A stretch of DNA of 57,169 nt from Vitrella brassicaformis (lineage: Eukaryota > Sar > Vitrellaceae): assembly GCA_001179505.1 (NCBI GenBank), contig CDMY01000409.1, positions 1-57,169 on the forward strand, written 5' to 3'. A program made the position numbers and the translations under genes. The notes beneath the pieces are model-generated. The model was not told the origin of the DNA and made no database searches. It was given only the letters and a program-made list of their open reading frames with translations. Shown here piece after piece: positions 34,820 to 46,148 of this stretch; position 1 is the stretch's first letter; every line of letters begins with the position of its first letter.

Positions 34820-36318
34820 TATGTCATTTCGTGGCGTCATTTGTTCTGCAGGTGTGACCTGTGGCATCTGCGCGGACAGCAGGCGGCAGCGGGACCCTTC
34901 AGCAGCAAAAGGGAGGACCGCTGAGCAGACAAGGAGGTCAGATGGATCAAGCAGAGCAGACACGGACTTATCTGCACCATGTGTGTGTGGGTGTGGGTCT
35001 TCGCAGTGTGACGAGATGGAGTCGGCGGCCAGCACAGCAGGGCCAAGGTCAGTGAGCAAACACGAGGGCGGGCACGAACCACCACCTTTGGCTGGCTGCA
35101 GTGCATGGCTGATCGCTGTATACGCCCTGCTTACCTCTGATTGGGGATTCCCTGGCTCATAGGTACCGATGCCGACCGTGATGTGTTGGTCGAGTGTGGC
35201 GCCGTGGCGTCGGTCAAGACGCTGCTCCAGTCAGCTGAGCCACCAATGAGACTCACCGGATGCCTGACGATGGCGTTCGTGACTGGAGGTAGACGGCCAC
35301 ACACATCCCATGCTGCCGCGTCACGAGTGAGGTGCTGTGCTGTTTGGTGTGGACCGCCTGTGTGCAGGTAGTCCTGCTCACCTGCAGGCTGTCATCGATG
35401 CTGGTTTAGTTCCTCTGCTCGTCGACGCGGCCAGGGAGGAGCCTTCTGGCACGGCAGCAAGGACCACCGGAATTGTAGCCCGAGGATCACAGCGACAGGT
35501 GGGTATGGCAGCCAGCGATATGCAAGACACACACGGCACACAGCCCCACATTGACGTGTGTGTCTGATTGCGTATCCGTTTGTGCAGATTGAGCATGTGA
35601 TTGAGTGTGGAGGAATTCAGCCCCTTCGTGGCCTGCTCAATGGCGACACGCTCAGGATGCTGTCAGGCTGTCCTAAGGTAGGTCCACACGCACACAGACT
35701 ACACGGAAGTACATGTCCATCGCTAGCCCTCCTACCTGTTGTGTGCTGCCTGTGTGTGTGCATCGGTGCGGGTCGTCAGAAGCAGGCCAACGAGGGCCTC
35801 CCCGAAAACCCCTACTGCAGGCTGGTGGAACAGGTCAGAGGACGAGAGAGAGCGATGGACAGCGGGTACCATTCATTCACACGGCTACCTTGCTCTGACC
35901 TCCGTGCAGGCCGGCGGTGTGGAAAAGTTGGTCGAGCTGCAGGCACACAACGACGGGAACATCGCAGTGCAGGTGGCCTGCCTGCCTGCACGGCACCGTG
36001 TGTGTATGGCACACGACGCGAACACACACTGTCAGTGGGCTGTCTGTCTCTTGTGTGCTCTTGGGTTCATTCATTCAGGCAATGGCGATCCTCATTGACT
36101 ACTTCCCAGCTCGCGTCGACGCACAGCGTCTGGAGGCCTTGATTCAGGCGGGTGTGATTCACGTGGTCCCTGAGCCTGGTGGGGGTGAGGATGACCGGGC
36201 CACCCACGTGAGCGACAGCGATGGCGACGAGGAGGCAGACGGCCAGCTGTATGGCCATGGCGAGGACCAGGAGGAGAAGATAGATAGACAGACGGGGCGC
36301 TTCCTCCATGACGCGTAG
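34820..36318 (+). CDS. Importin-alpha-like armadillo-repeat protein
   Basis: ARM-repeat protein resembling importin alpha, which carries NLS cargo into the nucleus. Exons: DADRDVLVECGAVASVKTLL to VTGG (35163-35290), SPAHLQAVIDAGLVPLLVDA to GSQRQ (35368-35500), IEHVIECGGIQPLRGLLNGD (35588-35678), ENPYCRLVEQ (about 35780-35832), AGGVEKLVELQAHNDGNIAV (35910-35970), AMAILIDYFPAR and an acidic tail, with TAG at 36316. The VIDAG..P.L and NPYC..VE.AGG.EK.. LQ.H.N..I..QA..I...YF patterns match the last ARM repeats of importin alpha. It appears shorter than usual: I find no clear IBB domain, and the 5' exons (from about 34820, or ATG 35015) are not resolved. It lies between family copies 5 and 6, on the opposite strand. 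Confidence 0.65.
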
Positions 36319-36906
36319 ATGCGTAGATGCGTGCATTCCTGTGTGCGAATGTCTGTATGTGTAGCTAGCTGGCGAGAGGGAGACGCAATACAAACGCATA
36401 CGGATGTGTGGCTGACTGACCCGACGAGCATCGCGTTGAAGTGGCCAGCCTCTTGCCCGATGGCCGGCCGTGTCTTGATGGAATTTGACTCGTCGCTGAA
36501 CACATTGACTGACACGACCATGGGGCCAAATGAAATGAGACACGTTTCGATGGGATTTGACACGAAAGGACGGTTAGTATTATTCTCACACTTATACATA
36601 CTGGGCAATGTCACGCACATCAGAAAATACATCAACACAACACACCGGACAAAGTCGGCCAGCCATCCATCGGTATGCATCGACTGGTTAGAGGGAGGGG
36701 GAGAGACCGCTGGATACACACATAGCTCGGCAGACAGACCTCAAAGACAGACCCACCCCAGCCCCTCAGCCCACAGCCAGCCTGGATGGGGACCGTCGGC
36801 AGCTATCCATGCAGCCACTTGAATGCAACCCAGCTACAGGTATTCTCCTGAACACAGACGCACACGCCGGGAGGGCACGGCATCCATTCACACACACATT
36901 CCTCCC
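36319..36906. other. Spacer between the importin-like gene and family copy 6
   Basis: No gene seen in 36319-36700. 36701-36906 belongs to duplicated block A. Confidence 0.5.
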
Positions 36907-36925
36907 TCAGTCTGTACCGTCATCG
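36701..36925. repeat. Duplicated block A, copy at the 3' end of family copy 6
   Basis: Near-identical to 31853-32090. The few differences include AAAAGAC/CAAAGAC and one unit instead of two of the ATCGGCAGC repeat. Both copies lie just downstream of family genes that lack the acidic 3' exons. Confidence 0.85.
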
Positions 36926-38255
36926 TCGCTGTCGTCGTCCTGCTGCTGCTGTACTTGTCCGTCGAAGACATATGGCGCCACTCGCGCTAGCGCCACACGG
37001 GCCAGCTGAGTGGTCACGGGGAAGCGGTCCTTGAAGGCGCCACTCACACCAGCCACAGGCGCCTCGGTCGTCAGGACACTAACCATCACTGCAGACAGAC
37101 AGACGAGATTTAATGAGCAAAGCTGCCTGTCTGTCGGCCTGACCGGTGGCGTCCCACAAATCCTGAATGGCAATCCACGTGACGGACTCGTGGCTGCTGT
37201 TGGTCAGCACCAGAAACTGCACACCACCGTGCCAGCCGTCCCGGCTGATTGTGGTGGAGCAGCCGGCCACTGCTGTGTGGGGTGACTGGGTGAGGAGGCC
37301 AGCCAGACGGCCGCCACCAACACGCCTGAACCAACCACACACACACACACACACACAATCACACACGGACCCCTCTCGCCACTTGGGCCACTGGTGTGTC
37401 GTCACCTGTTGAGTGATATCGATGTGTCATTGGTCTGTTGAGTGTGGCAGAAGTGGTTGAGTATCTTGTCCTTGGCGAACGACGACAGCGACGCGTCGGT
37501 TGACAGGAGATCGCTCGACCCCCATCTGCCAAAGACGTCAGAGTAGAAGATGCCGCTCCGCACTGGTGGGTCATGCTGCTGTCGGTGCTGCTGATACAGA
37601 TGGCCGGCGGGGAGGGGCTGGTCGACGTCCAGCTGGAAGCCGGGCTCGTCCTTGATGGCCCGCACCTCACCATTGGCACGGCGGAAGATCCGCAGGCAGC
37701 TGCCGTCACCGAAGTCGATGTGGCGGCCGACCACCATGAGCTGCGCCAACACACGGGGAAACGATCTATACGCCTACACCACACCACACACAGACAGACA
37801 GACAGACAGACAGAGGATGAGGCCTCTGTGTTCTCTCCCATCCCCGTGTGTGTGTGCCTTACCGTCTTGTTGGCGTGTGTGTTGATGTCATCGGCCGTGA
37901 GGTTGAGGGGCAGCGTGCAGTAGCGGCACTGGCTGGCCCACTGCAGCACCTCCCCCGTCTCATCCCACCGCCCGCCCTTCTCGGCTATGCACACCGCCGC
38001 CATGAGCTCACCCATCCCCAGCGATGGGTCGAAGCGCACCAGCTGCAGCCGCTGAGTGTTGATGCCATCGCCGTCACGGCTCAGTGAGTCGGCGAGGCGG
38101 TTGCGCAGCTCAGCTACGGTGAAGGCAGCCCGGATGCGCCGCGATGTGGCCCTCAGGCGGGCAACTGTGACGATGTCGGGCAGATGGCCTCGGCTGCCAA
38201 CGAACAAGTAGCTGACGGGATGCTCCTGGGCGGCCATCGTCCCATCAGCCATCAT
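36907..38255 (-). CDS. Family copy 6: intact core, shortened 3' end
   Basis: Function unknown. It starts MMADGTMAAQEHPVSYLF (an alternative start is the second or third Met), then VGSRGHLPDIVTVARLRATS, LRNRLADSLSRDGDGINTQR, RFDPSLGMGELMAAVCIAEK, QCRYCTLP (CxxC) and DDINTHANKT. Later exons are RVLAQLMVVGRHIDFGDGSC to ISLNR, RVGGGRLAGLLTQSPHTAVA to LWDATG, and TTEAPVAGVSGAFKDRFP to GQVQQQQDDDSDDDGTD, with stop at 36907. A GT after DDDG could splice on, but the sequence beyond is block A, not the DSDGHGGGWDD exon. With copy 2 and copy 7 it forms the EHPVSYLFVGSRGHLPD N-terminal class. Confidence 0.78.
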
Positions 38256-38330
38256 GCCAAGCCGTCAACACATGCCTACGATGAAATCCGCCGAAAAATG
38301 GGCTCGGCATGATCGAGTTTATTCAGCCCA
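38256..38330. other. Flank between copy 6 start and gap
   Basis: Short 5' flank of copy 6 that ends at the N stretch. The 3' end of copy 7 must lie in or beyond the gap. Confidence 0.5.
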
Positions 38331-38630
38331 NNNNNNNNNNNNNNNNNNNNNNNNNNNNNNNNNNNNNNNNNNNNNNNNNNNNNNNNNNNNNNNNNNNNNN
38401 NNNNNNNNNNNNNNNNNNNNNNNNNNNNNNNNNNNNNNNNNNNNNNNNNNNNNNNNNNNNNNNNNNNNNNNNNNNNNNNNNNNNNNNNNNNNNNNNNNNN
38501 NNNNNNNNNNNNNNNNNNNNNNNNNNNNNNNNNNNNNNNNNNNNNNNNNNNNNNNNNNNNNNNNNNNNNNNNNNNNNNNNNNNNNNNNNNNNNNNNNNNN
38601 NNNNNNNNNNNNNNNNNNNNNNNNNNNNNN
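38331..38630. other. Assembly gap, 300 N
   Basis: Placeholder-length gap that removes the last exon of family copy 7. A gap at this point, between two similar paralogues, suggests a repeat-collapse problem. Confidence 0.98.
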
Positions 38631-40157
38631 ACCTCCGCTGTCCTCTCCGTCGCTGTCGTCGTCCATATCATCCCAACCGCCGCCATGGCCGTCGGAATCT
38701 ACACCACACAGACAGACAGAGAAGAAATGCCATCCATCCATCCATGACCACCATGTGTGTGTCCCATCCTCCCCTGACCGCACCGTCGTCATCGTCATCC
38801 TGCTGCTGTTGTACTTGTCCGTCGAAGACGTATGGCGCCACTCGCCCCAGCGCCACACGGGCCAGCTGAGTGGTCACGGGGTAGCGGTCCTTGAAAGGCG
38901 CATCCTCACTCACACGAGCCGCAGGCGCCTCGGTTGTCTTAACAATAACCATTACTGCAGACAATGACAGTCAGAAAGAAAGGAGAAATGTGGCAGTTGA
39001 CGAGCAAAGCTGCCTGTCTATCGACCTGACCGGTGCCGTCCCCCCAAACCGAAATGCCAATCCACGCGACGAAGTCGTGGCTGGTGTTGGTGAGCACCAG
39101 AATCCGCCAACGACCACCCCCGCTGAATGTGGTGGTGCATCCGGCCACCGGTGTGTGGGGCGACTGGGTGAGGAGGCCATCCAGACGGCCGCCACCAACA
39201 CGCCTGAACCAACCACACACACACATACACACACACACACATACACACACATACACACACATACAGTAATCAGACCACTCTCGCCACTGGTGGCATTGAT
39301 GTGTTACCTGTTGAGTCGTATCCTTGTGCCAGTGGTCTGGTGGGTCTTGCTGAAGTGTTGGAAGATGATGTCCTTGGCCAACGAAGACACTAACGCATCG
39401 GTGTACGGGCCAGCGAACGACACCCATTCGCGGGCGGTGTCCCAGTGGATGCAGCTGGCCACTGGTGGGTCATGCTCTAGTCGGTGCCGCTGACACAGAT
39501 GGTCGGCAGGGAGGAGCGGGTTGATCGTCAGCTCGAAGCCGGGCTCGTCCTTGATGGCCCGCACCTCACCATTGGCACGGCGGAAGATCCGCAGGCAGCT
39601 GCCGTCACCGAAGTCGATGTGGCGGCCGACCACCATCAGCTGCGCCAACACACGAGCTACCGATCTAAACGCCTAGACCACACCACACACACAGACAGAG
39701 AAGAATGAATGGGGCCTCTCTGTTCTCTCCCCGCCCCTCTGTGTGTGTGCCTTACCGTCTTGTTGGCGTGTGTGCGAATGTCATTGGCTGTGAGGTTGAC
39801 GGGCAGTGTGCAGTAGCGGCACTGGCTGGCCCACTGCAGCACCTCCCGCGTCTCGTCCCACCGCCCGCCCTCCTCGGCGATCCACACCGCCGCCATGAGG
39901 TCACCCATCCCCAGCGATGGGTCGAACTGCACCAGCTGCAGCCGCTGAGTGTTGATGCCATCTCCGTCACGGCTCAGTGAGTTGGCGAGGCGGTTGCGCA
40001 GCTCGGCTACGGTGAAGGCAGCCCGGATGCGCCGCGATGTGGCCCTCAGGCGGGAAACCGTGACGATGTCGGGCAGATGGCCTCGGCTGCCGACAAACAA
40101 GTAGTTGACGGGGTGCTCCTGGGCAGCCATCGTCCCGTCAGCCGCCCCAGCCGTCAC
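38631..40157 (-). CDS. Family copy 7: 3' end lost in gap
   Basis: Function unknown, very close to copy 6 in the first exon: MTAGAADGTMAAQEHPVNYL, VGSRGHLPDIVTVSRLRATS, RFDPSLG changed to QFDPSLG, QCRYCTLP, NDIRTHANKT (DDIN changed to NDIR). Then RVLAQLMVVGRHIDFGDGSC to IRLNR, RVGGGRLDGLLTQSPHTPVA to GDGTG, TTEAPAARVSEDAPFKDRYP to GQVQQQQDDDDDG, and DSDGHGGGWDDMDDDSDGED running into the gap. Unlike copies 5 and 6 it keeps the acidic 3' exon. Exon 2 carries HWDTAREWVSF where others read Y.G..G.WVS. All visible splice sites are canonical. Confidence 0.75.
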
Positions 40158-40506
40158 GCCAAGCCGTCAACACATCGCTACGACGGAAATCACATGCGCT
40201 GGTACTCGGTTGTGTTCTCATTGGTCAGGAGCTGGCCCAGGAGCGTCTGGGGGTGTCGCTCGACAGTCGATCTGGTCATGTGGGCCGGGTGGGGGCAAGG
40301 GGAGACTTCAAGCCGTTTCGTCTACAGACTGCATGACTGTATTTTTCTGCGCATGTTTCTTCCTTTTTCATTCACAGATGTACATATCTATGTACAGTCA
40401 TTGAGACCCGTCCACACGCAGTGCTCCCAAGCGACAAAGCGAAACAAGGACAGCAGAATGAATGAATGGGTGAGAGGAATCGAACGCACAGACAATGAAC
40501 GCCATC
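40158..40506. other. Spacer, 5' flank of copy 7 and 3' flank of the SF-assemblin gene
   Basis: No gene seen. The part next to copy 7 resembles the region upstream of copies 2 and 6 (CCGTCAACACAT..CTACGA), so the promoter proximal sequence was duplicated along with the genes. Confidence 0.45.
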
Positions 40507-41583
40507 TTAGCCACTCTCGCGGATGTTGTCCTGGAATTTCTGAATAAAGGATGACAGGTTGTCCACAATGGAATCCTGAGCAAAACCACGGTCGTCCGCC
40601 TCCCTATCCAAAGACACAAAAGACGCACGGGCAGACATATATACAGACCCAGAGCAATGTCTCTCCACTGTCCGTTTGCGTTGCATTCCTCTGCTGACTT
40701 TTCGATGTCTTCTCTGAGTTTTTGCACGGCGAGGGCCGCCAACTGCTCGCCCTTGAGCTGCCTCTTCTCCAGCTTGTCCTGCTCGACGGTCGTGTCGTCT
40801 CGAAGCTTGTCGATCTGAGAGACAGCGGTGGAAGCTGTGTGATGTGATGTCTGGTGTCGGTGGTATGTCTCTCTCTCTCTCTCACCATGACTTCCAGCTT
40901 GAATCTTTCCTGCTCCAGATCTTTCCTGTGCACATCAAAGTGCTCCCTCATCTTTTGCGCGACCTCTTTCTGCACCATCAATGGTGAGACAACGAGTGCA
41001 GTGCAGCACGCATGTCACTTTCTGGCTGGTTGGCTGTGTGGATGCTGTGAGTGAGTGGCTGACTGACCTCTTTCTGCAGTCTGTGTTTCCTCTCTGTCTC
41101 GAGCCCCTCGTTGAGGTGCTCCACGTTCTTCTGTACCGCACCCAGTGTGTCCTCTACAGCCTTGACGCGCTCGTCCTTCTCCTGGCAATCGGGTGATGCG
41201 GACAAAGAAGAAAACAGTCCGGTCTATGCGGTGTCTGTCTCTCGCACCTTTTGCAGCTCTTCAAAGCATTTCTCAATCTGCTGGTCCAGCACTTTGATGT
41301 CACCCCTGCAGGAAGGAGACAGCAAGAGAGAGAGACACACACACAGACAGATGCATGCATTTGCGCGGTGGGCTTTTCGCGCACTTGAGCTCTTCGTATC
41401 GCTCCTCCAGAGCTGCCTTCTGCTCTTCCCGGAGACTTGACAAATCGAACTCAAATTTCTGAATACACAAAGGCGAGGCGGACAGTCGGATGGAAAGGCG
41501 AGAAAATGGCGTTATTGGTGTTCATGTTATCATTACGCTTTGGAAGGACTTGATGATGTCCATCAGCCTCTTGGTCTCTGCAG

Positions 41584-41615
<32 letters not shown>

Positions 41616-42218
41616 CCAACATACTGCACGGGAGTGAAGCCATCCCCATCGACCCGCCCAGGTGACCTGCTTGGATGAGGTTGTTTGTTGCTTGTATCCT
41701 CATAAGCACATCCTGGTGCCTCTCCTCCTGCAATCGTCTCTGCTCCTCACGCATACGCTGCGCCTCCTCAAACACACGAGCCATCGCCATCACCTGCATC
41801 GATCACACACAGACAGACAGCCATCCACACACGAAGGGGGTGAGTGGTTGTGTCTTTGCCTCGCGCACCTGTCCCGCCAGCGCATTGAGTTTCTCGTCTT
41901 TGCTGCTGGGAAGGTCTTCCTTTCTTGTTGTCCTCTCCATGCCCTCTGACCCCTCCACTGCCCTCCTCTCGATGGCCTTGGCGCCCACACTGCTCCTCAG
42001 CTCCGCCTCCCTGACCATGAATCATCAATCAGAATGGGTGGATCGCTACATGCACCGCATACACGATTCCGTCTGGGCCGTACGTACCTGATGGTCATGA
42101 CTTGGCTCTTGTTCAGGCCGTCTGCTTCGTGCTTGCCCAGTCCCCCAACAGAGCGCTTCTTGTGGCTTCCAGCCGGACTGGACACCTCGGCATTCCGCAA
42201 ACGGCTACGCGTCGACAT
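40507..42218 (-). CDS. SF-assemblin, striated-fibre coiled-coil protein
   Basis: Builds striated fibres attached to flagellar basal bodies; in apicomplexans the homologues form the fibre that links centrosome and daughter buds. About ten exons. A short basic head (MSTRSRLRNAEVSSPAGSHK) is followed by an almost continuous coiled coil: EKLNALAGQV, VFEEAQRMREEQRRLQEERH, RLMDIIKSFQ, FDLSSLREEQKAALEERYEE, DIKVLDQQIEKCFEELQK, EKDERVKAVEDTLGAV, EVAQKMREHFDVHRKDLEQE and EQLAALAVQKLREDIEKS. The end is EADDRGFAQDSIVDNLSSFI then QKFQDNIRESG and TAA (40509-40507). The final E.DD..I...L..F...FQ..IRE pattern is the SF-assemblin/beta-giardin C-terminus. An upstream in-frame ATG at 42266 would add 16 residues. 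It is divergent from the gene at 42337. Confidence 0.82.
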
Positions 42219-42336
42219 CGGACTATCAGAGGCAAGAAGCGACGGAGTACTGAAAGGGATCTTCACATCTCAGCTCGCAAAGTTTCGGGCCCCGCGTGAA
42301 ACCGCTCTCTCTTTCACTCCTTTCCTTTTTCAGTCG
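42219..42336. promoter_or_regulatory. 118-bp divergent intergenic region
   Basis: Separates the start codons of the SF-assemblin gene (-) and the unknown gene (+). Likely shared promoter DNA. No known motif is evident. Confidence 0.4.
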
Positions 42337-44712
42337 ATGACGCGCAGTGGTGCAGAGCGAAAACGACGCTGGTAAAGCAAGGCTGCTCGCACCTCATGCA
42401 TCCCCTTCGCATGCCCTTCCTCTGTGTGTGTCTGTGTGTGTCCATCGACAGGAAGCTGAACAAGCGCCTTCAGGCCACCGCGTCGTGGCTGGGGGGTGAC
42501 GGCCAGTCTGACTCGACATGGATCTCCCACGCGGGCAGCGCACCGGCCATCCTCAACCCATCGATGGTCATCACACCTCGAGGCTTCTCGAGGCCACCAG
42601 GGGGGCCTGATGAGCGGCGGACCGATGGGGGGAGTCCAATGGTGCCGCTTCTGGGGAGCGGTGGCTTCCCGCCTCGCGTGTCTGGGCAGGCCGCGTCTGA
42701 CAGGGGAGGGGTGACCTTGTCAGACAGGGAGTTCCAGATGGGCAGCCAAGACTCGGGCGGATCTCTCGGTGCGCGAGGGAATGGACGGGGATTGTCCACT
42801 GCTGACCTCACTTTCTGTCTGTTTCTGCCAGGTGACGAGTCTGAGGATCCCCGGTTTCCTGCTTTCAGCGAGCCGGCGCCATACCATCTCTCAGGTCACA
42901 CACACAGCCGGCCATATGTGCGCTTGCATCCACACGTCTTGTTATTTTGTTCTTCCTGCATGTAGCTGCGGAGCGTACGTGTCTGAAGACGCTGGCCCGC
43001 ATGCGTGAGGCGATAGACCCCGCCAGTCCCTTCCACATGCTGATGGACCGGCTGTGTCGCATGGTCTTCAAGAAGGACTTCTGTGTGCTCGACCAGTGGA
43101 CGAGGGCAACCACTACCATGATCGAAAATGTATGCCAGCCAGCACTGCTGGAGAGCACCCCCATGGGCTCCGCATGTCAATGGATACTGTGTGGTGGTGT
43201 GTTCAGGCGACGGCGAGCGCGATCGAGGTTGAGGTGGCCCAGTGCGACTTTCTCTGCCTAAACCCCACCATCCACGAGGCAGCCGGAGATAAGGTACTCA
43301 CCACATCGCAACACGATGACGCCCCACCACGCATTGACCATTGTCTGTTTCGGCCTGCCTGCCTCCGTGCCTGGCTGCCTGCAGTCCTTCCCTCCTGACG
43401 TGAATCGGAAGATGATGCGTGGTGGGGAGGCGTACGTCATCCCCTCTGGCTGGTGCCGCCTGGGCATCAAGGGCGGAGAGCTGCCGTCACACTGGTGTGT
43501 CGCATTCGCCGGTACGCAACCCACCACATACTCACACAGCCTCAGACACAGCCACATGCGATGGATGAATGTGTGTGTTTGTGTGTTCAGGCAAGAACTT
43601 CTCTCGGCGGAACTCGCTGTTTGAGAACAACATCCTGCTGCCGGGCATCTTCTACCGCGACGGCACTGTCCTGCTGCGCCGCTTCGACGTCCCCCCGCCG
43701 AAGTCCCCCGCACTCACACCCTTCGCCACGGCCGCACCCACACCATCGCCTCCCCTGCTGCACAAGGAACTCCCGGCATCCAGCCACAGCGACACGTCCT
43801 TTCTCTCCCTGCAGTCATCCGAGGCTTCGGGCAGCGAATTGGACAGCGAGCGGCAGCAGCGGCGTGCGACATCTGCGGTGGAGGGGCGGGCGATGCGAAA
43901 CCTGCCGGCGGTGACGGAGGCGTCTCAGAGTGTGCACTATGCGGGGCTGCACTCGCAGCCCCATGCGCTGGAGCGGTCGTATGTGCAGTTCTCATTCCAG
44001 GTGCTGGTGCACCCGCAACACGTCAGGCGGACTAAGGGTAGGGTGAGCGGGGGAAATCCATCCACACATTCACAGAGATGAGTGTGACGATTGTGTATCG
44101 TGTCTGTCGGTGTGCAGGCCAGCTGGCGGCGGCCATATGGCCCTGTGAGCTGCCTTTTGACCCCAACTACCCGGACAACGAGCTCGAGTGGCACATACGC
44201 GACCCATCCAAGGTCATCATCATGGGCCTCCTATTCAGAGAGGTCAGCGAGCGACCGCACAGACGTCCATAGTGACAACACACAACAGCGGCCTGCTCTG
44301 TGTGTGTGTGCGTCAGGTGGCGGTGCATCCGTTCGACCTGAATCTGCGTCGGCAGCAGGAGGTCGAGGCCTTCAGGCAGATGCGCATGCGCGAGCCACCC
44401 GCCATATGGCTCTACAAATACGCCGACCACTCACAGCCTGTCCGATTCCCAACCGGTGAGGAAGCGAGACCACACACACACACCCTCATGTCATGCACAA
44501 GGACAGGCAGGCAGGCAGATCGGCCCACGGCTGTGTCGTGTTGTGTCGTGTTGTGTCGCGTTGTGCTGTGTGTCAGGCATCCAGAGTTTGCTGAACAGTG
44601 AGTATCGTGCGGGCAAGGCGCGATCATCGGCATTTCGGCTTGAAGACATGGACATCCATGGAGCCTGTTAGCCATCATAGACAGGCGGGGAGGGAGCCAA
44701 CACCAACAGCCG

Positions 44713-44746
<34 letters not shown>

Positions 44747-45159
44747 TGTGTGCAGTCGCGCCCGGTGCGCCTGCGGTGTTGTGGGACGTCGTCTTCATGA
44801 TCCCTGCCCTCAGACAGGTACGCACACACCAGCCACATACCCCTCTTCATCTGTCAAGGTATCGTTCTTTCCGTCAGGTGAACAACCCTACAGTGTGTTT
44901 CTCGGTCACCCGTGTGGTGCAGGACGACCGGCCGGCCCCCCACGACCCACTGCGCGCTCTCGGGAGCGACAGCAGCGCGGCCCCCATCACCGTCGACCTT
45001 GCCAACTTGCGGGGTCACCACTTCATCCCCGGCATGCGGGAGGATACTAATCCGCCGGGCGTGGGTGGTGTGGGTCTGGGGCTGCGTCTGCTGCCGCAGT
45101 TGCCGCAGTCTGAGGGGCCGGGGCTGCCCAGGACAGAGGCTATCGACCACGCCAGATGA
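42337..45159 (+). CDS. Conserved-looking unknown protein with a GWCRLGI..HWCVAF domain
   Basis: I do not recognise the full protein. About eleven exons join in phase from MTRSGAERKRRW (42337, GT at 42375) to EAIDHAR and TGA at 45157-45159. The order is a basic/Ser-Gly-Pro-rich head (HAGSAPAILNPSMVITPRGF), CLKTLARMREAIDPASPFHM, VFKKDFCVLDQWTRATTTMI, EVAQCDFLCLNPTIHEAAGD, then YVIPSGWCRLGIKGGELPSH and WCVAFAGKNFSRRNSLFENN. A Pro/Ser-rich stretch follows, then YVQFSFQVLVHPQHVR, CELPFDPNYPDNELEWHIRD, IWLYKYADHSQP and LWDVVFMIPALRQ. The GW.R.G......H..VA..G block recalls the substrate domain of some algal and fungal proteins loosely called neuralized- or HGT-motif-like, but the match is weak. LEWHIRDPSKVIIMGLLF looks like a second module. 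It has no signal peptide or membrane segment, so it is probably cytosolic or nuclear. Confidence 0.65.
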
Positions 45160-46148
45160 GCCGTGATGGCGAACCGGAGAGGCGAGAGGGGGCGCTCAGC
45201 TACTACTATTTTTCTTGGCTGACCTGGTGCGACCAACGTGCATCTATCTGCCCACCTCATGTGACAGATGCACCATCTCACGTGTCTATGTTCCCCTTGC
45301 GTACGGCACGGGGTTAAGTGGCGAGGTGCGGAGACGTCCTGCGGGGTGCTGTATGCGTGTGTGCCTGCTTGACTGGTGTGTGTGGAGTTGGGGTGTAGTG
45401 GTTGTTGAGGGTTTGAGCGTCGGAGCTCCCGCTCCCATATGTTCCTTATAAGGATGGGAGAATGGGAGACACTCGCTGACAATTGCGTGACTGACTGGCC
45501 GACCGACTGGCTGACTGGCTGACTCGCTGAATGAGGGGCAACATGGGGATCATGAGAGTGTGTGACCGAGTCGATTGCATGCATACACATAGATTGCATG
45601 CATACACATACATGCCTTCAGATGGAGACACAGCATCGCCAGGTTGTGTCTGCCATTTATTGCCTCTTGTGGTTGTGCGCATCTGTTGGAGCTTTTCTAT
45701 TTTTGCGCGTCCATGAATGGCCCTCCACATCTGCCGGAGGTCAGAGTCAGCTCAGATAAATCCACTGCGCGTCCGTGTGACCTTGCAGCCACCGTGTATG
45801 TGTGACTTGTCAACCTTCAGCGGTATCGTCGGCCTGGTGGTGAGGGCGGGGCTCACTGCATACATTAAAGTGTGTCCCCACTCTCTGCAGGCAACGCGAC
45901 CGAAAGATTTGCTCCCTTCGGCCGAAGATATGCTTCCTTCGGGTCGGCGTGAAACAAACACAGAAAGGGTACCGTGATTCCACGGTAGATATGGGGCTCC
46001 AAGGTCTTCGCACGCGACACAACGCTCCGTCATTTTTTGCGAGGAAGGCTTTGGAAGAGTGTCTGGATAGAGCGTCATCTCCGTGAAGATCCGTCCCCCG
46101 GCCCCATTCTCGCACGAGTGACCCCTTCGTCCCCTCCCCGTCACCAAG
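45160..46148. other. Intergenic region
   Basis: No gene seen. The stretch contains TGACTGGC repeats (45490-45530) and a direct repeat TTGCATGCATACACATA (45577-45610). Confidence 0.5.
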
